From the NCBI RefSeq assembly GCF_000332055.1, contig NZ_ALVZ01000173.1, positions 1 through 37,075 on the forward strand: a stretch of DNA of 37,075 nt. The letters are read 5' to 3'. Position numbers and translations under genes: made by a program. The notes beneath the pieces were generated by a model that saw only the letters and a program-made list of their open reading frames with translations, was not told where the DNA came from and made no database searches. Below, in pieces: positions 1 to 7,207 of this stretch; position 1 is the stretch's first letter; each line of letters starts with the position of its first letter. The stretch is from Xenococcus sp. PCC 7305 (GTDB taxonomy: Bacteria > Cyanobacteriota > Cyanobacteriia > Cyanobacteriales > Xenococcaceae).

Positions 1-95
1 AAATCTCATGACGCACAAAGCGCCAAGCTTTGCTGAGCGCAATTTATTTTTTAGCGATCGCGTATGGTCTTGGTTTCATCTTGTCGAACTCAGGT
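1..95 (+). mobile_element. End of an IS982-like insertion sequence (left copy, truncated by window edge)
   Basis: These 95 bases are a perfect reverse complement of 36746-36840. Identity ends at base 95, where both copies finish in CTCAGGT when read into the window; the next base differs (t here, a in the other copy). In the right-hand copy this segment lies just downstream of an IS982-like transposase gene, so I read it as the transposase-distal end of the same element, with the terminal repeat starting ACCTGAGTTCG on the minus strand. The rest of this copy, if present, lies outside the window. That the window begins inside a repeat suggests, by inference, an assembly break there. Confidence 0.75.
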
Positions 96-118
96 TGATT
101 CAAGAAAATAATCGTCTT

Positions 119-394
119 TTACTCTCCATAATGCGACCACATTCGAATAATTTTAACTGTATATTCCGCATCAATTACTTCATATACCAAACGGTGCTGT
201 AAGTTTATTCTACGAGAATAGGCACCTTTCAAATCTCCCTGAAGTTTTTCATAGCTAGGAGGATTGGCAAAAGGATTTTGCTTGAGAATCTCTAGTAGTT
301 TTTGGGTTTTTGGTTTTAATCCAGCAGCAGCAATTTTTTTAGCATCTTTTTGGGCCAATTTAGTAAATTTTAGCTGCCATTTGCAATCTACCAC
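119..394 (-). CDS. YoeB/Txe-family toxin (RelE/ParE-fold mRNA interferase)
   Basis: A 91-residue protein of the Txe/YoeB branch of RelE-like toxins, which in the family cleave ribosome-bound mRNA and are held inactive by a YefM antitoxin. Visible family features are the YEKL segment with the candidate general base Glu49, SRRI followed by HRLVY with Arg68, and a C-terminal SHYGE with His88 and Tyr89. The usual YoeB ending is RYHY, so this is a variant tail. The start is GTG at 392-394 and overlaps the antitoxin stop by 7 nt, the usual translational coupling with the antitoxin gene first. The stop lies only 24 bp from the IS end at base 95. Function is assigned by family resemblance only. Confidence 0.85.
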   Translation of the reverse strand: MVDCKWQLKFTKLAQKDAKKIAAAGLKPKTQKLLEILKQNPFANPPSYEKLQGDLKGAYSRRINLQHRLVYEVIDAEYTVKIIRMWSHYGE

Positions 395-636
395 TCTAAT
401 TCATCCTCTGATAGACAATCCTCAAGGGGAGTTGCCATACCTTCTTTAATAGACTCTTTCATTCCTGGAATAGATTCCAAATATAGGGTTTCTTGTATGC
501 TTTCCCAATCATCCTTAGAGATCAAGACTCCATCACCTTTGCGAGAAGTGATAATACAGGGTTCGCTATCTTGATTGATTTTCTCTAACAACTTAAATAA
601 GTTGGCTCTGGCGTGACTTGCAGTATAAATATCCAT
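388..636 (-). CDS. YefM/Phd-family antitoxin
   Basis: An antitoxin of about 82 residues, beginning MDIYTASHARANLF, the typical N-terminal DNA-binding Phd/YefM fold, followed by the CIITSRKGDGVLISKDDW strand-turn segment seen in YefM proteins. The acidic C-terminus (SEDELEW) is the likely toxin-binding tail. The frame is open back to 684, but the ATG at 634-636 gives the family's normal length and N-terminus, so I chose it. It lies upstream of, and overlaps by 7 nt, the YoeB-like toxin at 119-394. In the family the antitoxin, alone or with toxin, represses its own operon; a candidate operator lies just upstream. Confidence 0.85.
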   Translation of the reverse strand: MDIYTASHARANLFKLLEKINQDSEPCIITSRKGDGVLISKDDWESIQETLYLESIPGMKESIKEGMATPLEDCLSEDELEW

Positions 637-653
637 GAATTTAATGTTGATTA

Positions 654-672
654 TTGTACTGTTTATTGTACA
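654..672 (-). promoter_or_regulatory. Candidate operator of the first toxin-antitoxin pair
   Basis: Two copies of TTGTAC(A/T) occur at 654-660 and 666-672, 12 bp apart and 17-36 bp upstream of the antitoxin ATG. The TGTACA core matches the known YefM operator core. A related TTGTAC/GTACAA pair precedes the second antitoxin gene. Binding is inferred, not shown. Confidence 0.5.
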
Positions 673-714
673 TTTTTCGATCAATAATTACTGAATACCT
701 AACCAAAACTTAGT

Positions 715-1725
715 ATGGAACCAAGCCGATTTACTCTTAAAAACTTCAACTTGCAATGTGGTGCAACTTTACCTGAAGCAAACCTTATTTATCAAACTTA
801 CGGCCAGTTAAATAGCGACAAATCCAACGTCATTCTGTATCCCACTTCCTACGGTGCACAACATCCAGATATCGAATGGCTGATTAAACCTGACAGCATT
901 CTCGATCCAAACCAGCATTTTATTATCATTCCTAATATGTTTGGGAATGGTTTATCTAGTTCTCCTAGTAATCATTCAGACTGTAAATTAGCAGAATCAG
1001 GTTTTTACTTTACCCATCTAGACAATGTTCGAGCGCAAAAACAATTACTAGATAGTCTGAAAATTAAGCAATTAGCTTTGGTTTATGGTTGGTCGATGGG
1101 AGCACAACAAGCTTATCATTGGGGAGCATTATATCCAGATATGGTAGATAGAATTGCGGCTCTTTGCGGTACAGCTAAAACCACTGACCATAATAAAATC
1201 TTCCTACAAAGTTTACGTACAGCACTAACTGCTGATCAAGCTTGGAATGGTATTATCTTTGAAACTATTCCTGATCGCGGATTTAAAGCTTTTGCTCGTA
1301 TTTATGCGAGTTGGGCAGCTTCGCAAGCTTATTATCGTCAGGGAATTTATTCTCAGTTTGGTTATGATTCATTGGAAGATTATTTAATTCGTGGTTGGGA
1401 AGCCAATTATCGCAAACGTGATCCGCATAATTTATTGGCAATGATTGATACGTGGTTGCATTGTGATGTTAGTAACAATTCTATTTATCAAGGAAATTAT
1501 GAAAAGGCATTAAAATCAATTACTGCTAAAACTTTCGTCATGCCAGCAACCACAGATTTATACTTTACCCCCGAAGATTGTAAAGCAGAAGCGGATTTAA
1601 TTCCTAATGTAAAATATTTACCAATTCCTTCTATTTGGGGACATCGAGCAGGAAATCCTTATCAAAATCCTGAAGATGAAAACTTTATCAAAGAAGCCAT
1701 CCGTGAATTATTAGAAGATAAATAA
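715..1725 (+). CDS. Alpha/beta-fold hydrolase of the homoserine O-acetyltransferase (MetX) family
   Basis: A 336-residue alpha/beta hydrolase with the MetX-family layout. There is an N-terminal NLIYQTYGQLN strand region, an oxyanion-side GNGLSSSPSN loop near 77-86, the nucleophile elbow GWSMGA with Ser127, and a C-terminal Asp281 (TTDLYFTPED) and His310 (WGHRAG) completing the triad. Classical MetX has GGSMGG at the elbow and acylates homoserine for methionine synthesis. The Trp126 in this elbow and the absence of other methionine genes make the true acyl acceptor uncertain; it could be a hydrolase or another acyltransferase. It is flanked by two toxin-antitoxin modules and shares an intergenic region of about 80 bp with the divergent antitoxin. 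The ATG at 715 is the natural start. Confidence 0.8.
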   Translation: MEPSRFTLKNFNLQCGATLPEANLIYQTYGQLNSDKSNVILYPTSYGAQHPDIEWLIKPDSILDPNQHFIIIPNMFGNGLSSSPSNHSDCKLAESGFYFTHLDNVRAQKQLLDSLKIKQLALVYGWSMGAQQAYHWGALYPDMVDRIAALCGTAKTTDHNKIFLQSLRTALTADQAWNGIIFETIPDRGFKAFARIYASWAASQAYYRQGIYSQFGYDSLEDYLIRGWEANYRKRDPHNLLAMIDTWLHCDVSNNSIYQGNYEKALKSITAKTFVMPATTDLYFTPEDCKAEADLIPNVKYLPIPSIWGHRAGNPYQNPEDENFIKEAIRELLEDK

Positions 1726-1757
1726 CATAAGTGACATTTTTCATATATTTGTTAGTA

Positions 1758-1777
1758 TTGTACGTACATGAGTACAA
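1758..1777 (+). promoter_or_regulatory. Candidate operator of the second toxin-antitoxin pair
   Basis: An inverted repeat, TTGTAC at 1758-1763 and GTACAA at 1772-1777 with an 8-bp spacer, lies 12 bp upstream of the antitoxin ATG. A nested perfect palindrome GTACGTAC sits at 1760-1767. The core resembles YefM-type operators and the motif upstream of the first pair. Autoregulation is inferred. Confidence 0.5.
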
Positions 1778-1789
1778 GCACAATCAACT

Positions 1790-2041
1790 ATGGAAATAAT
1801 TAATTATTCAGAGGCAAGACGAAACTTTAAGGCTGTTTTAGATCGAGTGGCAGATGATCAAGATTGCACTGTGATTACGAGAAGTGGTGTAGAAGATGCA
1901 GTAATCATGTCTAAATCTCAATATGACTCGATCATGGAAACTTTATATTTAATGAAATCGCCTGCTAATGCTCAACATCTACTAGAGGCGATCGCTCGCG
2001 ACAAAGCTGGCGAATATGAGCAACATGATATTTTGGATTAA
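1790..2041 (+). CDS. YefM/Phd-family antitoxin
   Basis: An 83-residue protein starting MEIINYSEARRNFKAVLDRV, the canonical YefM/Phd DNA-binding N-terminus, with VITRSGVEDAVIMSKSQY in the second half of the fold and an acidic disordered-looking tail ending EYEQHDILD that should wrap the toxin. Its stop codon directly abuts the toxin ATG at 2042, so the two are almost certainly translated as a coupled pair. Sequence similarity to the first antitoxin (388-636) is limited to family motifs, so this is a different lineage and not a recent copy. It lies 64 bp downstream of the MetX-like gene, with its own candidate operator at 1758-1777. Confidence 0.9.
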   Translation: MEIINYSEARRNFKAVLDRVADDQDCTVITRSGVEDAVIMSKSQYDSIMETLYLMKSPANAQHLLEAIARDKAGEYEQHDILD

Positions 2042-2299
2042 ATGCGTGATTTATATTGGGATAACAAGGCTTGGCAAGATTATTTATATTGGCAAAATCA
2101 GGATAAAAAAACCTTGAAAAGAATTAACAAATTAATTCAAAATTCTTTGACTACTCCCTTTGAAGGAATAGGCAAGCCAGAACCTTTAAAAGAAAATTTG
2201 TCGGGTTATTGGTCGCGTAGAATTGACGAAACTAATCGACTTGTTTATAGAGTAACGAATGATTATATAAAGATTATTTCTTGTCGATATCATTATTAA
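2042..2299 (+). CDS. yoeB: YoeB-family toxin (ribosome-dependent mRNA interferase)
   Basis: An 85-residue protein closely following the YoeB pattern: WDNKAWQDYLYW near the N-terminus, TPFEGIGKPEPLKENLSGYW in the middle, and SRRIDETNRLVYRV followed by a C-terminal CRYHY. The residues matching the E. coli YoeB catalytic set are Glu47, Arg66, His84 and Tyr85, all present, so the toxin looks intact. E. coli YoeB is 84 residues. It starts immediately after the antitoxin stop. In the family it binds the ribosomal A site and cuts mRNA, causing growth arrest when the labile antitoxin is lost. This is the clearer of the two toxins in the window. Confidence 0.92.
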   Translation: MRDLYWDNKAWQDYLYWQNQDKKTLKRINKLIQNSLTTPFEGIGKPEPLKENLSGYWSRRIDETNRLVYRVTNDYIKIISCRYHY

Positions 2300-2389
2300 T
2301 AAATATTCTTACAGTAGTAATAGTTACAAACCTCTGTAGACGATCACCCTCATAGTAATAATTATTTGTGTGAGGTGTAGATTATCAAG

Positions 2390-3691
2390 ATGCTGTTATC
2401 AGAATTGGCTCGCGATCGCGGAATTCGTTATTTTTTAATTTCTTTTACCGATTTATTTGGAGTACAAAGATCCAAGCTGGTTCCGGCTCAAAGCATCGAT
2501 GAGATGGCAGAAAATGGTGCTGGATTTGCTGGATTTGCCGCTTGGTTAGATATGACTCCGGCTGATCCTGATATTTTAGCCATGCCCGATCGCGATAGTC
2601 TTTTTCAACTCCCCTGGAAACCTGAAGTAGCTTGGATGCCAGCAGATCTTTGTGATATCCATGGTCAACCGATGATAGATACGCCTCGGCTCCTACTCAA
2701 AAAAATGGTTGCAGCAGCAGCAGATCAAGGATATCGCATTAAAACAGGAGTTGAATGTGAGTTTTTCTTACTATCAGGCGAAGCACATCAAATTTCTGAT
2801 TCTAGCGATCGCGCCGCTAAACCTTGCTATGATCAACAAGCCTTGATGCGTCGTTATGAGGTAATTAGCGAAATTTGTGATGGCATGCTGTCTTTAGGTT
2901 GGAAACCCTATCAAAATGATCATGAAGACGCCAACGGACAATTTGAAATGAATTGGCATTACGATGATGTTCTGGTCACCGCAGATCGCCAGGCTTTTTT
3001 CAAGTATATGGTGAAGAGTATTGCAGAAAAACATGGATTTAATGCTACCTTTATGCCCAAGCCCTTTGCTACCTTGACTGGTAATGGTTGCCATACTCAT
3101 CTCTCCGTTTGGGATAATGAAGGCAAAATTAATTTATTTACTGATACCACTGGAAGTTCTGAGCTTTCTACTTTGGGCTATCAGTTTATTGGGGGAGTTT
3201 TAGAATCCGCTGCTGCTTTATGCGCCTTTGCTAATCCATCTGTCAATTCCTACAAAAGAATTAATGCTCCCGTGACCTTATCTGGTGCAACTTGGTCGCC
3301 CAATACGATTAGTTATGGAGGGAATAATCGCACTCATACGATCCGCATTCCCGATTTCGGTAGATTTGAATTACGTTTGGCTGATGGTGCCGCGAATCCT
3401 TATTTACTTGCTGCCGCAATTATTGCCACAGGTTTAGATGGCATCGAGCGCAAAATTGATCCAGGCGATCGCTGTGATAATAATAGTTACGATAGTCCAC
3501 CCTCGGATTCGGTTAAACTTCTACCAAATAATCTGTTAGATGCTTTACGCTGTCTGAAATCAAACGTCATTTTGACTGAAACTTTGGGAACATCTTTTGT
3601 TGAATCTTATTTAAAATTGCAGCATCAACAGTGGAATCAATATAGTCATCATATTTCTAGTTGGGAATTGGAACATACGCTGGATTGTTGA
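2390..3691 (+). CDS. Glutamine synthetase-family enzyme, GlnT/type III-like glutamate-ammonia ligase
   Basis: A 433-residue cytoplasmic ligase of the glutamine synthetase family. The N-terminal beta-grasp region (YFLISFTDLFGVQRSKLVP) is followed by the catalytic domain. Metal and substrate residues are visible in VECEFF (Glu122, Glu124) and DANGQFEMN (about 180-188). The glutamine synthetase ATP-binding signature is complete as KPFATLTGNGCHTHLS at 224-239, and RIPDFGRFELR gives the late substrate arginines. The length is near that of rhizobial GlnT and of gamma-glutamylmethylamide synthetase, and shorter than GlnA-I (about 470). The amine acceptor could therefore be ammonia or a small amine. 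I see no adjacent methylamine genes or PII. The ATG at 2390 follows an 88-bp gap after the toxin gene. Confidence 0.85.
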   Translation: MLLSELARDRGIRYFLISFTDLFGVQRSKLVPAQSIDEMAENGAGFAGFAAWLDMTPADPDILAMPDRDSLFQLPWKPEVAWMPADLCDIHGQPMIDTPRLLLKKMVAAAADQGYRIKTGVECEFFLLSGEAHQISDSSDRAAKPCYDQQALMRRYEVISEICDGMLSLGWKPYQNDHEDANGQFEMNWHYDDVLVTADRQAFFKYMVKSIAEKHGFNATFMPKPFATLTGNGCHTHLSVWDNEGKINLFTDTTGSSELSTLGYQFIGGVLESAAALCAFANPSVNSYKRINAPVTLSGATWSPNTISYGGNNRTHTIRIPDFGRFELRLADGAANPYLLAAAIIATGLDGIERKIDPGDRCDNNSYDSPPSDSVKLLPNNLLDALRCLKSNVILTETLGTSFVESYLKLQHQQWNQYSHHISSWELEHTLDC

Positions 3692-3709
3692 TGCTTGTTG
3701 ACCAACTAT

Positions 3710-5149
3710 TTAATTAATTGAGATGTCCAATAATTCTTCCGCACTAATTCCGTCATCTTGATACCCAAAATACCAAAGAGAAGCCGCAGCTTCGGCGCGG
3801 GTTACACCTTTTTTCGGTTGAAACAAAGTAGTGAAACCAAAAACTCTTCTCACATTAGAGCGATCGCCATTTTGATAATCACTAAATAAGGCTCTAATCG
3901 CTTGAGAATCTATCTTGGCAACATCCTGAAAGCCCCAAGTTTCTTCAATGGTTTCAATCGAAGCTTTGGGCAAAGCCGCACGAAGATCTAACGGCACTTT
4001 CCAGCTAATAAGATCTTCTCTAGTTAAGGCCGCATCTGGCCTAAATAAGACATTATTACTATCACTAGTCAAGATTGAGGGTATCAATCCAGCTTCAGCT
4101 AAACCTTGAATCTCTCCAAAATCAGGATCGTTAATGTCAATATCTTTGAAAGCTGTTTGACTTGTTTTCTTGGTCAAATGGATTTTATTACCAGGGGAAT
4201 TTTCATGAAATTTATTATTAGCCGATACTAGCCAGCGCACATAATCGCGACGAGTAATCAGTTCATTGGGAGCAAGTTGTGGGGGCGAATCTTTGGTTTG
4301 AGGGGTTAAAATTCCTAGAGCTGCAACATCCTGAACAGCCTGTTGTAATTGCTCTCTAACTTCTGCTAAATCAGCAAAATTAGTTGTAGTAGTTTGAATC
4401 GCATCGGAACCAGTTGCCAGCTCAGGTATCACTGCCGTTGCTTCTGGGTAGTCTTCTGCGCTATTGGGTAGGACTTCAGACTCGATATTCGGTTCTAAAT
4501 CTGTGCTGCTTAGATTAGGGATAAAAGGTTTATAGGCAATATCAATTTTAGTTTGGGAGCTATTATCCTCGTTAGTATCTAATAACTCAGCTAAGGATAT
4601 TTTGATTTTGAGATTGTTTTTACTAGCGATTGTGCTTTGACTATTACCATCTGGATCTAAACTGAATGGCTGAATAATTTCCCATTCTTGAGTTTGTAGT
4701 TGTGATTGATAATAATTGGCAACATCTGTGATATTGTCTAGCGATCGCAGCGTTAAGCTTCCAGACTCTGCTGTTAATTCTGGGTCGGTTTGCTGGAGTT
4801 CAGCTTGGGGATAGAGCGGAATTTCTTCTGGGAGAGTTGTGGGGAAGTCTGATAAATCATTAGAGGAAAGATCCTCAGTGATTTGTTCAGAGTTAGAGGA
4901 TGGAAGAATTTCTGGTTCAGGCTCTGTTTGATTATTTTCGGATTGCGAACTCGTCTCCTGATTATTTTGAGAACTGTTGACAGTAGAATTGGGACGAGGA
5001 TTTTCTGAGTTTTGCTCTCTGCGCAAATTAGGATCAGCGTTCACAAAATTTTCAAGAGCTTCACTATTGCTACAAGAAGTAAGCAGACTCAATACGAGAA
5101 GAGTGATTGTTGATCTTAAGGCTTTTGGCTGGAGTCTTCTAGCTAACAT
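3710..5149 (-). CDS. SLH-domain lipoprotein
   Basis: A 479-residue secreted protein. The N-terminus has basic residues (ARRLQPK) and a hydrophobic stretch ending in the lipobox LLTSC, so it is probably lipid-anchored. About residues 30-110 are a low-complexity Asn/Gln/Ser/Glu-rich linker, typical of a spacer through the cell wall. Residues about 110-215 form an unassigned folded region (PEEIPLYPQAELQ, then a ~90-residue alpha/beta-looking stretch). The C-terminal half carries S-layer homology-type segments, for example TRRDYVRWLVSANN, TREDLISWKVPLDL and KGVTRAEAAASLWYFGY, which in cyanobacteria bind peptidoglycan-linked polymer. It converges with the glutamine synthetase gene, only 18 bp between stops. 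Enzymatic function is unknown. Confidence 0.8.
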   Translation of the reverse strand: MLARRLQPKALRSTITLLVLSLLTSCSNSEALENFVNADPNLRREQNSENPRPNSTVNSSQNNQETSSQSENNQTEPEPEILPSSNSEQITEDLSSNDLSDFPTTLPEEIPLYPQAELQQTDPELTAESGSLTLRSLDNITDVANYYQSQLQTQEWEIIQPFSLDPDGNSQSTIASKNNLKIKISLAELLDTNEDNSSQTKIDIAYKPFIPNLSSTDLEPNIESEVLPNSAEDYPEATAVIPELATGSDAIQTTTTNFADLAEVREQLQQAVQDVAALGILTPQTKDSPPQLAPNELITRRDYVRWLVSANNKFHENSPGNKIHLTKKTSQTAFKDIDINDPDFGEIQGLAEAGLIPSILTSDSNNVLFRPDAALTREDLISWKVPLDLRAALPKASIETIEETWGFQDVAKIDSQAIRALFSDYQNGDRSNVRRVFGFTTLFQPKKGVTRAEAAASLWYFGYQDDGISAEELLDISIN

Positions 5150-5272
5150 TCTCTAATTAACAATTAGGGGTATTGAGGAAATTCCTTTAAATTGTAACGA
5201 ATACTCCCTTAAAACCAAAACAAAAGCTTAATAACTTTTATTTCCCATAACAGGATTAACATCTGCCCTCGT

Positions 5273-7165
5273 TCAGTCTAATTCCTCATTTTCTCGTGAC
5301 TGAGTAAGATTAATAGCCTTGGGCGATCGCGACTCAGAATGTTCTAATTCAAAGGGAACTTTACTCGATGAAATCATTAATTCAGCAGATTCTGGATTAA
5401 GAGGCCGAGAGAAGAGAAAACCCTGACCAAACTCACAACCTAAAGCATTCAATTGCTCCAATTGGGTCTTTTTCTCAATACCTTCACTCACAACCTTAAT
5501 TCCTAAAGTATGAGCGAGACTAATAATAGTTCGGACAATCTCAAAATTATGCTCATGGTCATCCATAAAAGAAACAAAAGAACGATCAATTTTTAAAATA
5601 TCGATGGGAAACTGAGGTAAATAACTTAAAGAAGAAAAACCCTTACCAAAATCGTCAATACATAATTCTATTTGTCTAGTTTTTATTTGAGATAAAAGAT
5701 GCATAATTTCATCACTATCTTGCATCAACATACCTTCGGTGATCTCCAATTTAATAGAATGACCAGGCATTTTATTTTGAGCTAAAATTTTGTCTATAGT
5801 TAACAAAAAATTTGGATGTTTTAATTGGTTAACCGTTAAATTAATGCTAATAGTTAGCTTATGGCAATCGGGGAATTTATTGTGCCAAATACTTAGCTGA
5901 TAACAAGCTTGATTGAGAATCCATTCCCCCAAAGGAATAATTAATCCTGTCTCTTCGGCAATGGGAATAAAATCATCAGGATTAATCAAGCCTTTCACTG
6001 GGTGATGCCAACGAACTAAAGCTTCAAATCCTGCCAACTTTCCAGTTGTCAAACAGATAATAGGTTGATAAAAAAGACCAAATTCCTTTGCTTTTAATGC
6101 TTTTCTAAAATCATTTTCTAACTCTAGACGTTGGATCGCGCGAATATGCATTTGCTCATTAAAAATTGCATATCTTGCCTTGCCTTGTCCCTTCGCCTGA
6201 TACATTGCGGTATCGGCATCCCTCAGTAGTTCAGAACTTTGTTGATATTCGGTAGAACCTAAAACAATACCAATACTTGTCGTAGTAGTGATCAGATGAG
6301 ACTCAAGTTTAAAAGGTTTTTTACATGCTGCAACAATTCTATCGGCAACTGCGATCACATTATCAGATTCTTTAATATTTTCCAACAAGATAGTGAATTC
6401 ATCTCCACCAATTCTGGCAATGACATCTTGAACTCTTATACATTTTTTTAAACGCTTAGCACATGCAATTAGTAAATAGTCGCCAATTAAATGCCCTAAA
6501 CTATCGTTAATAACTTTAAAACGATCCAAATCGATAAATAACACAGCAAATTTATAATTTTCATCGATTTTAGATTTATTTAGGGCTTTTTGGACACGCT
6601 TCATAAACAAGCTTCTATTGGGTAATCCTGTTAATTCATCGTGAAGCGCATCATAAAGTAATTTTTTATTGATAATTGCTAGTTTTTGATTAGCAGTCTC
6701 TAATTCCAAAGTACGATCTTTGACTCTGGTTTCTAGTTCTTGATTTAAATAACGGATTTCTGCCTTGGCAGCCTGAATAGTTAATTGACTTTTGACCCGA
6801 ATTACTACTTCCTTAATCCGAAAAGGTTTACTAATAAAATCGACCCCTCCCAACTCAAAAGCCTGTACTTTATTGCCTATATCATCTTGAGCACTGAGAA
6901 AAATAATCGGAATATCAGCAGTTTTAGGATTGCTTTTAAATCTTTGACAAACTTCATAGCCATTCATCCCTGGCATATTAATATCAAGTAATATTAGATC
7001 TGGCAAGTCTTTATCTGCCCCAGTTAGTGCCATTTCCCCATTTTTAGCACAACGAACTTGATAACCTTGTTGGCTTAAAGTTGTTGATAAAAGACGAAGA
7101 TTATCCGATACATCATCAACAATTAGAATTTTGTGGGAGTAAAGATCGATTAGGTCAAGTTTCAT
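5273..7165 (-). CDS. Response regulator with GGDEF and EAL domains (c-di-GMP cyclase/phosphodiesterase)
   Basis: A 630-residue cytoplasmic protein in the order REC, coiled coil, GGDEF, EAL. The receiver (about 12-125) has phospho-acceptor Asp61 in LLDINMP. A short coiled coil (about 134-170) leads into DALHDELTGLPNR. The cyclase site GGDEF is intact at 253-257, with the inhibitory I-site RVQD at 244-247, exactly five residues upstream. The EAL domain carries EALVRW (from 381), SINLTVNQL, DDFGKGFSSL, KIDRSFV, SEGIEK and GQGFLFSRPL, so both synthesis and hydrolysis of c-di-GMP look possible. It is the last gene of an operon with a paralogue (42-bp gap) and a hybrid histidine kinase, the likely phosphodonor. 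Confidence 0.93.
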   Translation of the reverse strand: MKLDLIDLYSHKILIVDDVSDNLRLLSTTLSQQGYQVRCAKNGEMALTGADKDLPDLILLDINMPGMNGYEVCQRFKSNPKTADIPIIFLSAQDDIGNKVQAFELGGVDFISKPFRIKEVVIRVKSQLTIQAAKAEIRYLNQELETRVKDRTLELETANQKLAIINKKLLYDALHDELTGLPNRSLFMKRVQKALNKSKIDENYKFAVLFIDLDRFKVINDSLGHLIGDYLLIACAKRLKKCIRVQDVIARIGGDEFTILLENIKESDNVIAVADRIVAACKKPFKLESHLITTTTSIGIVLGSTEYQQSSELLRDADTAMYQAKGQGKARYAIFNEQMHIRAIQRLELENDFRKALKAKEFGLFYQPIICLTTGKLAGFEALVRWHHPVKGLINPDDFIPIAEETGLIIPLGEWILNQACYQLSIWHNKFPDCHKLTISINLTVNQLKHPNFLLTIDKILAQNKMPGHSIKLEITEGMLMQDSDEIMHLLSQIKTRQIELCIDDFGKGFSSLSYLPQFPIDILKIDRSFVSFMDDHEHNFEIVRTIISLAHTLGIKVVSEGIEKKTQLEQLNALGCEFGQGFLFSRPLNPESAELMISSSKVPFELEHSESRSPKAINLTQSRENEELD

Positions 7166-7207
7166 CGTAATTTTACAATAATAATGATAATAATTAATTT
7201 TTTTGTA

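Noticed and set aside
8-202. 64-codon plus-strand frame at the left edge
   Set aside because: It begins inside the IS end and runs across the IS boundary into sequence downstream of the toxin gene; no family resemblance, so treated as chance.
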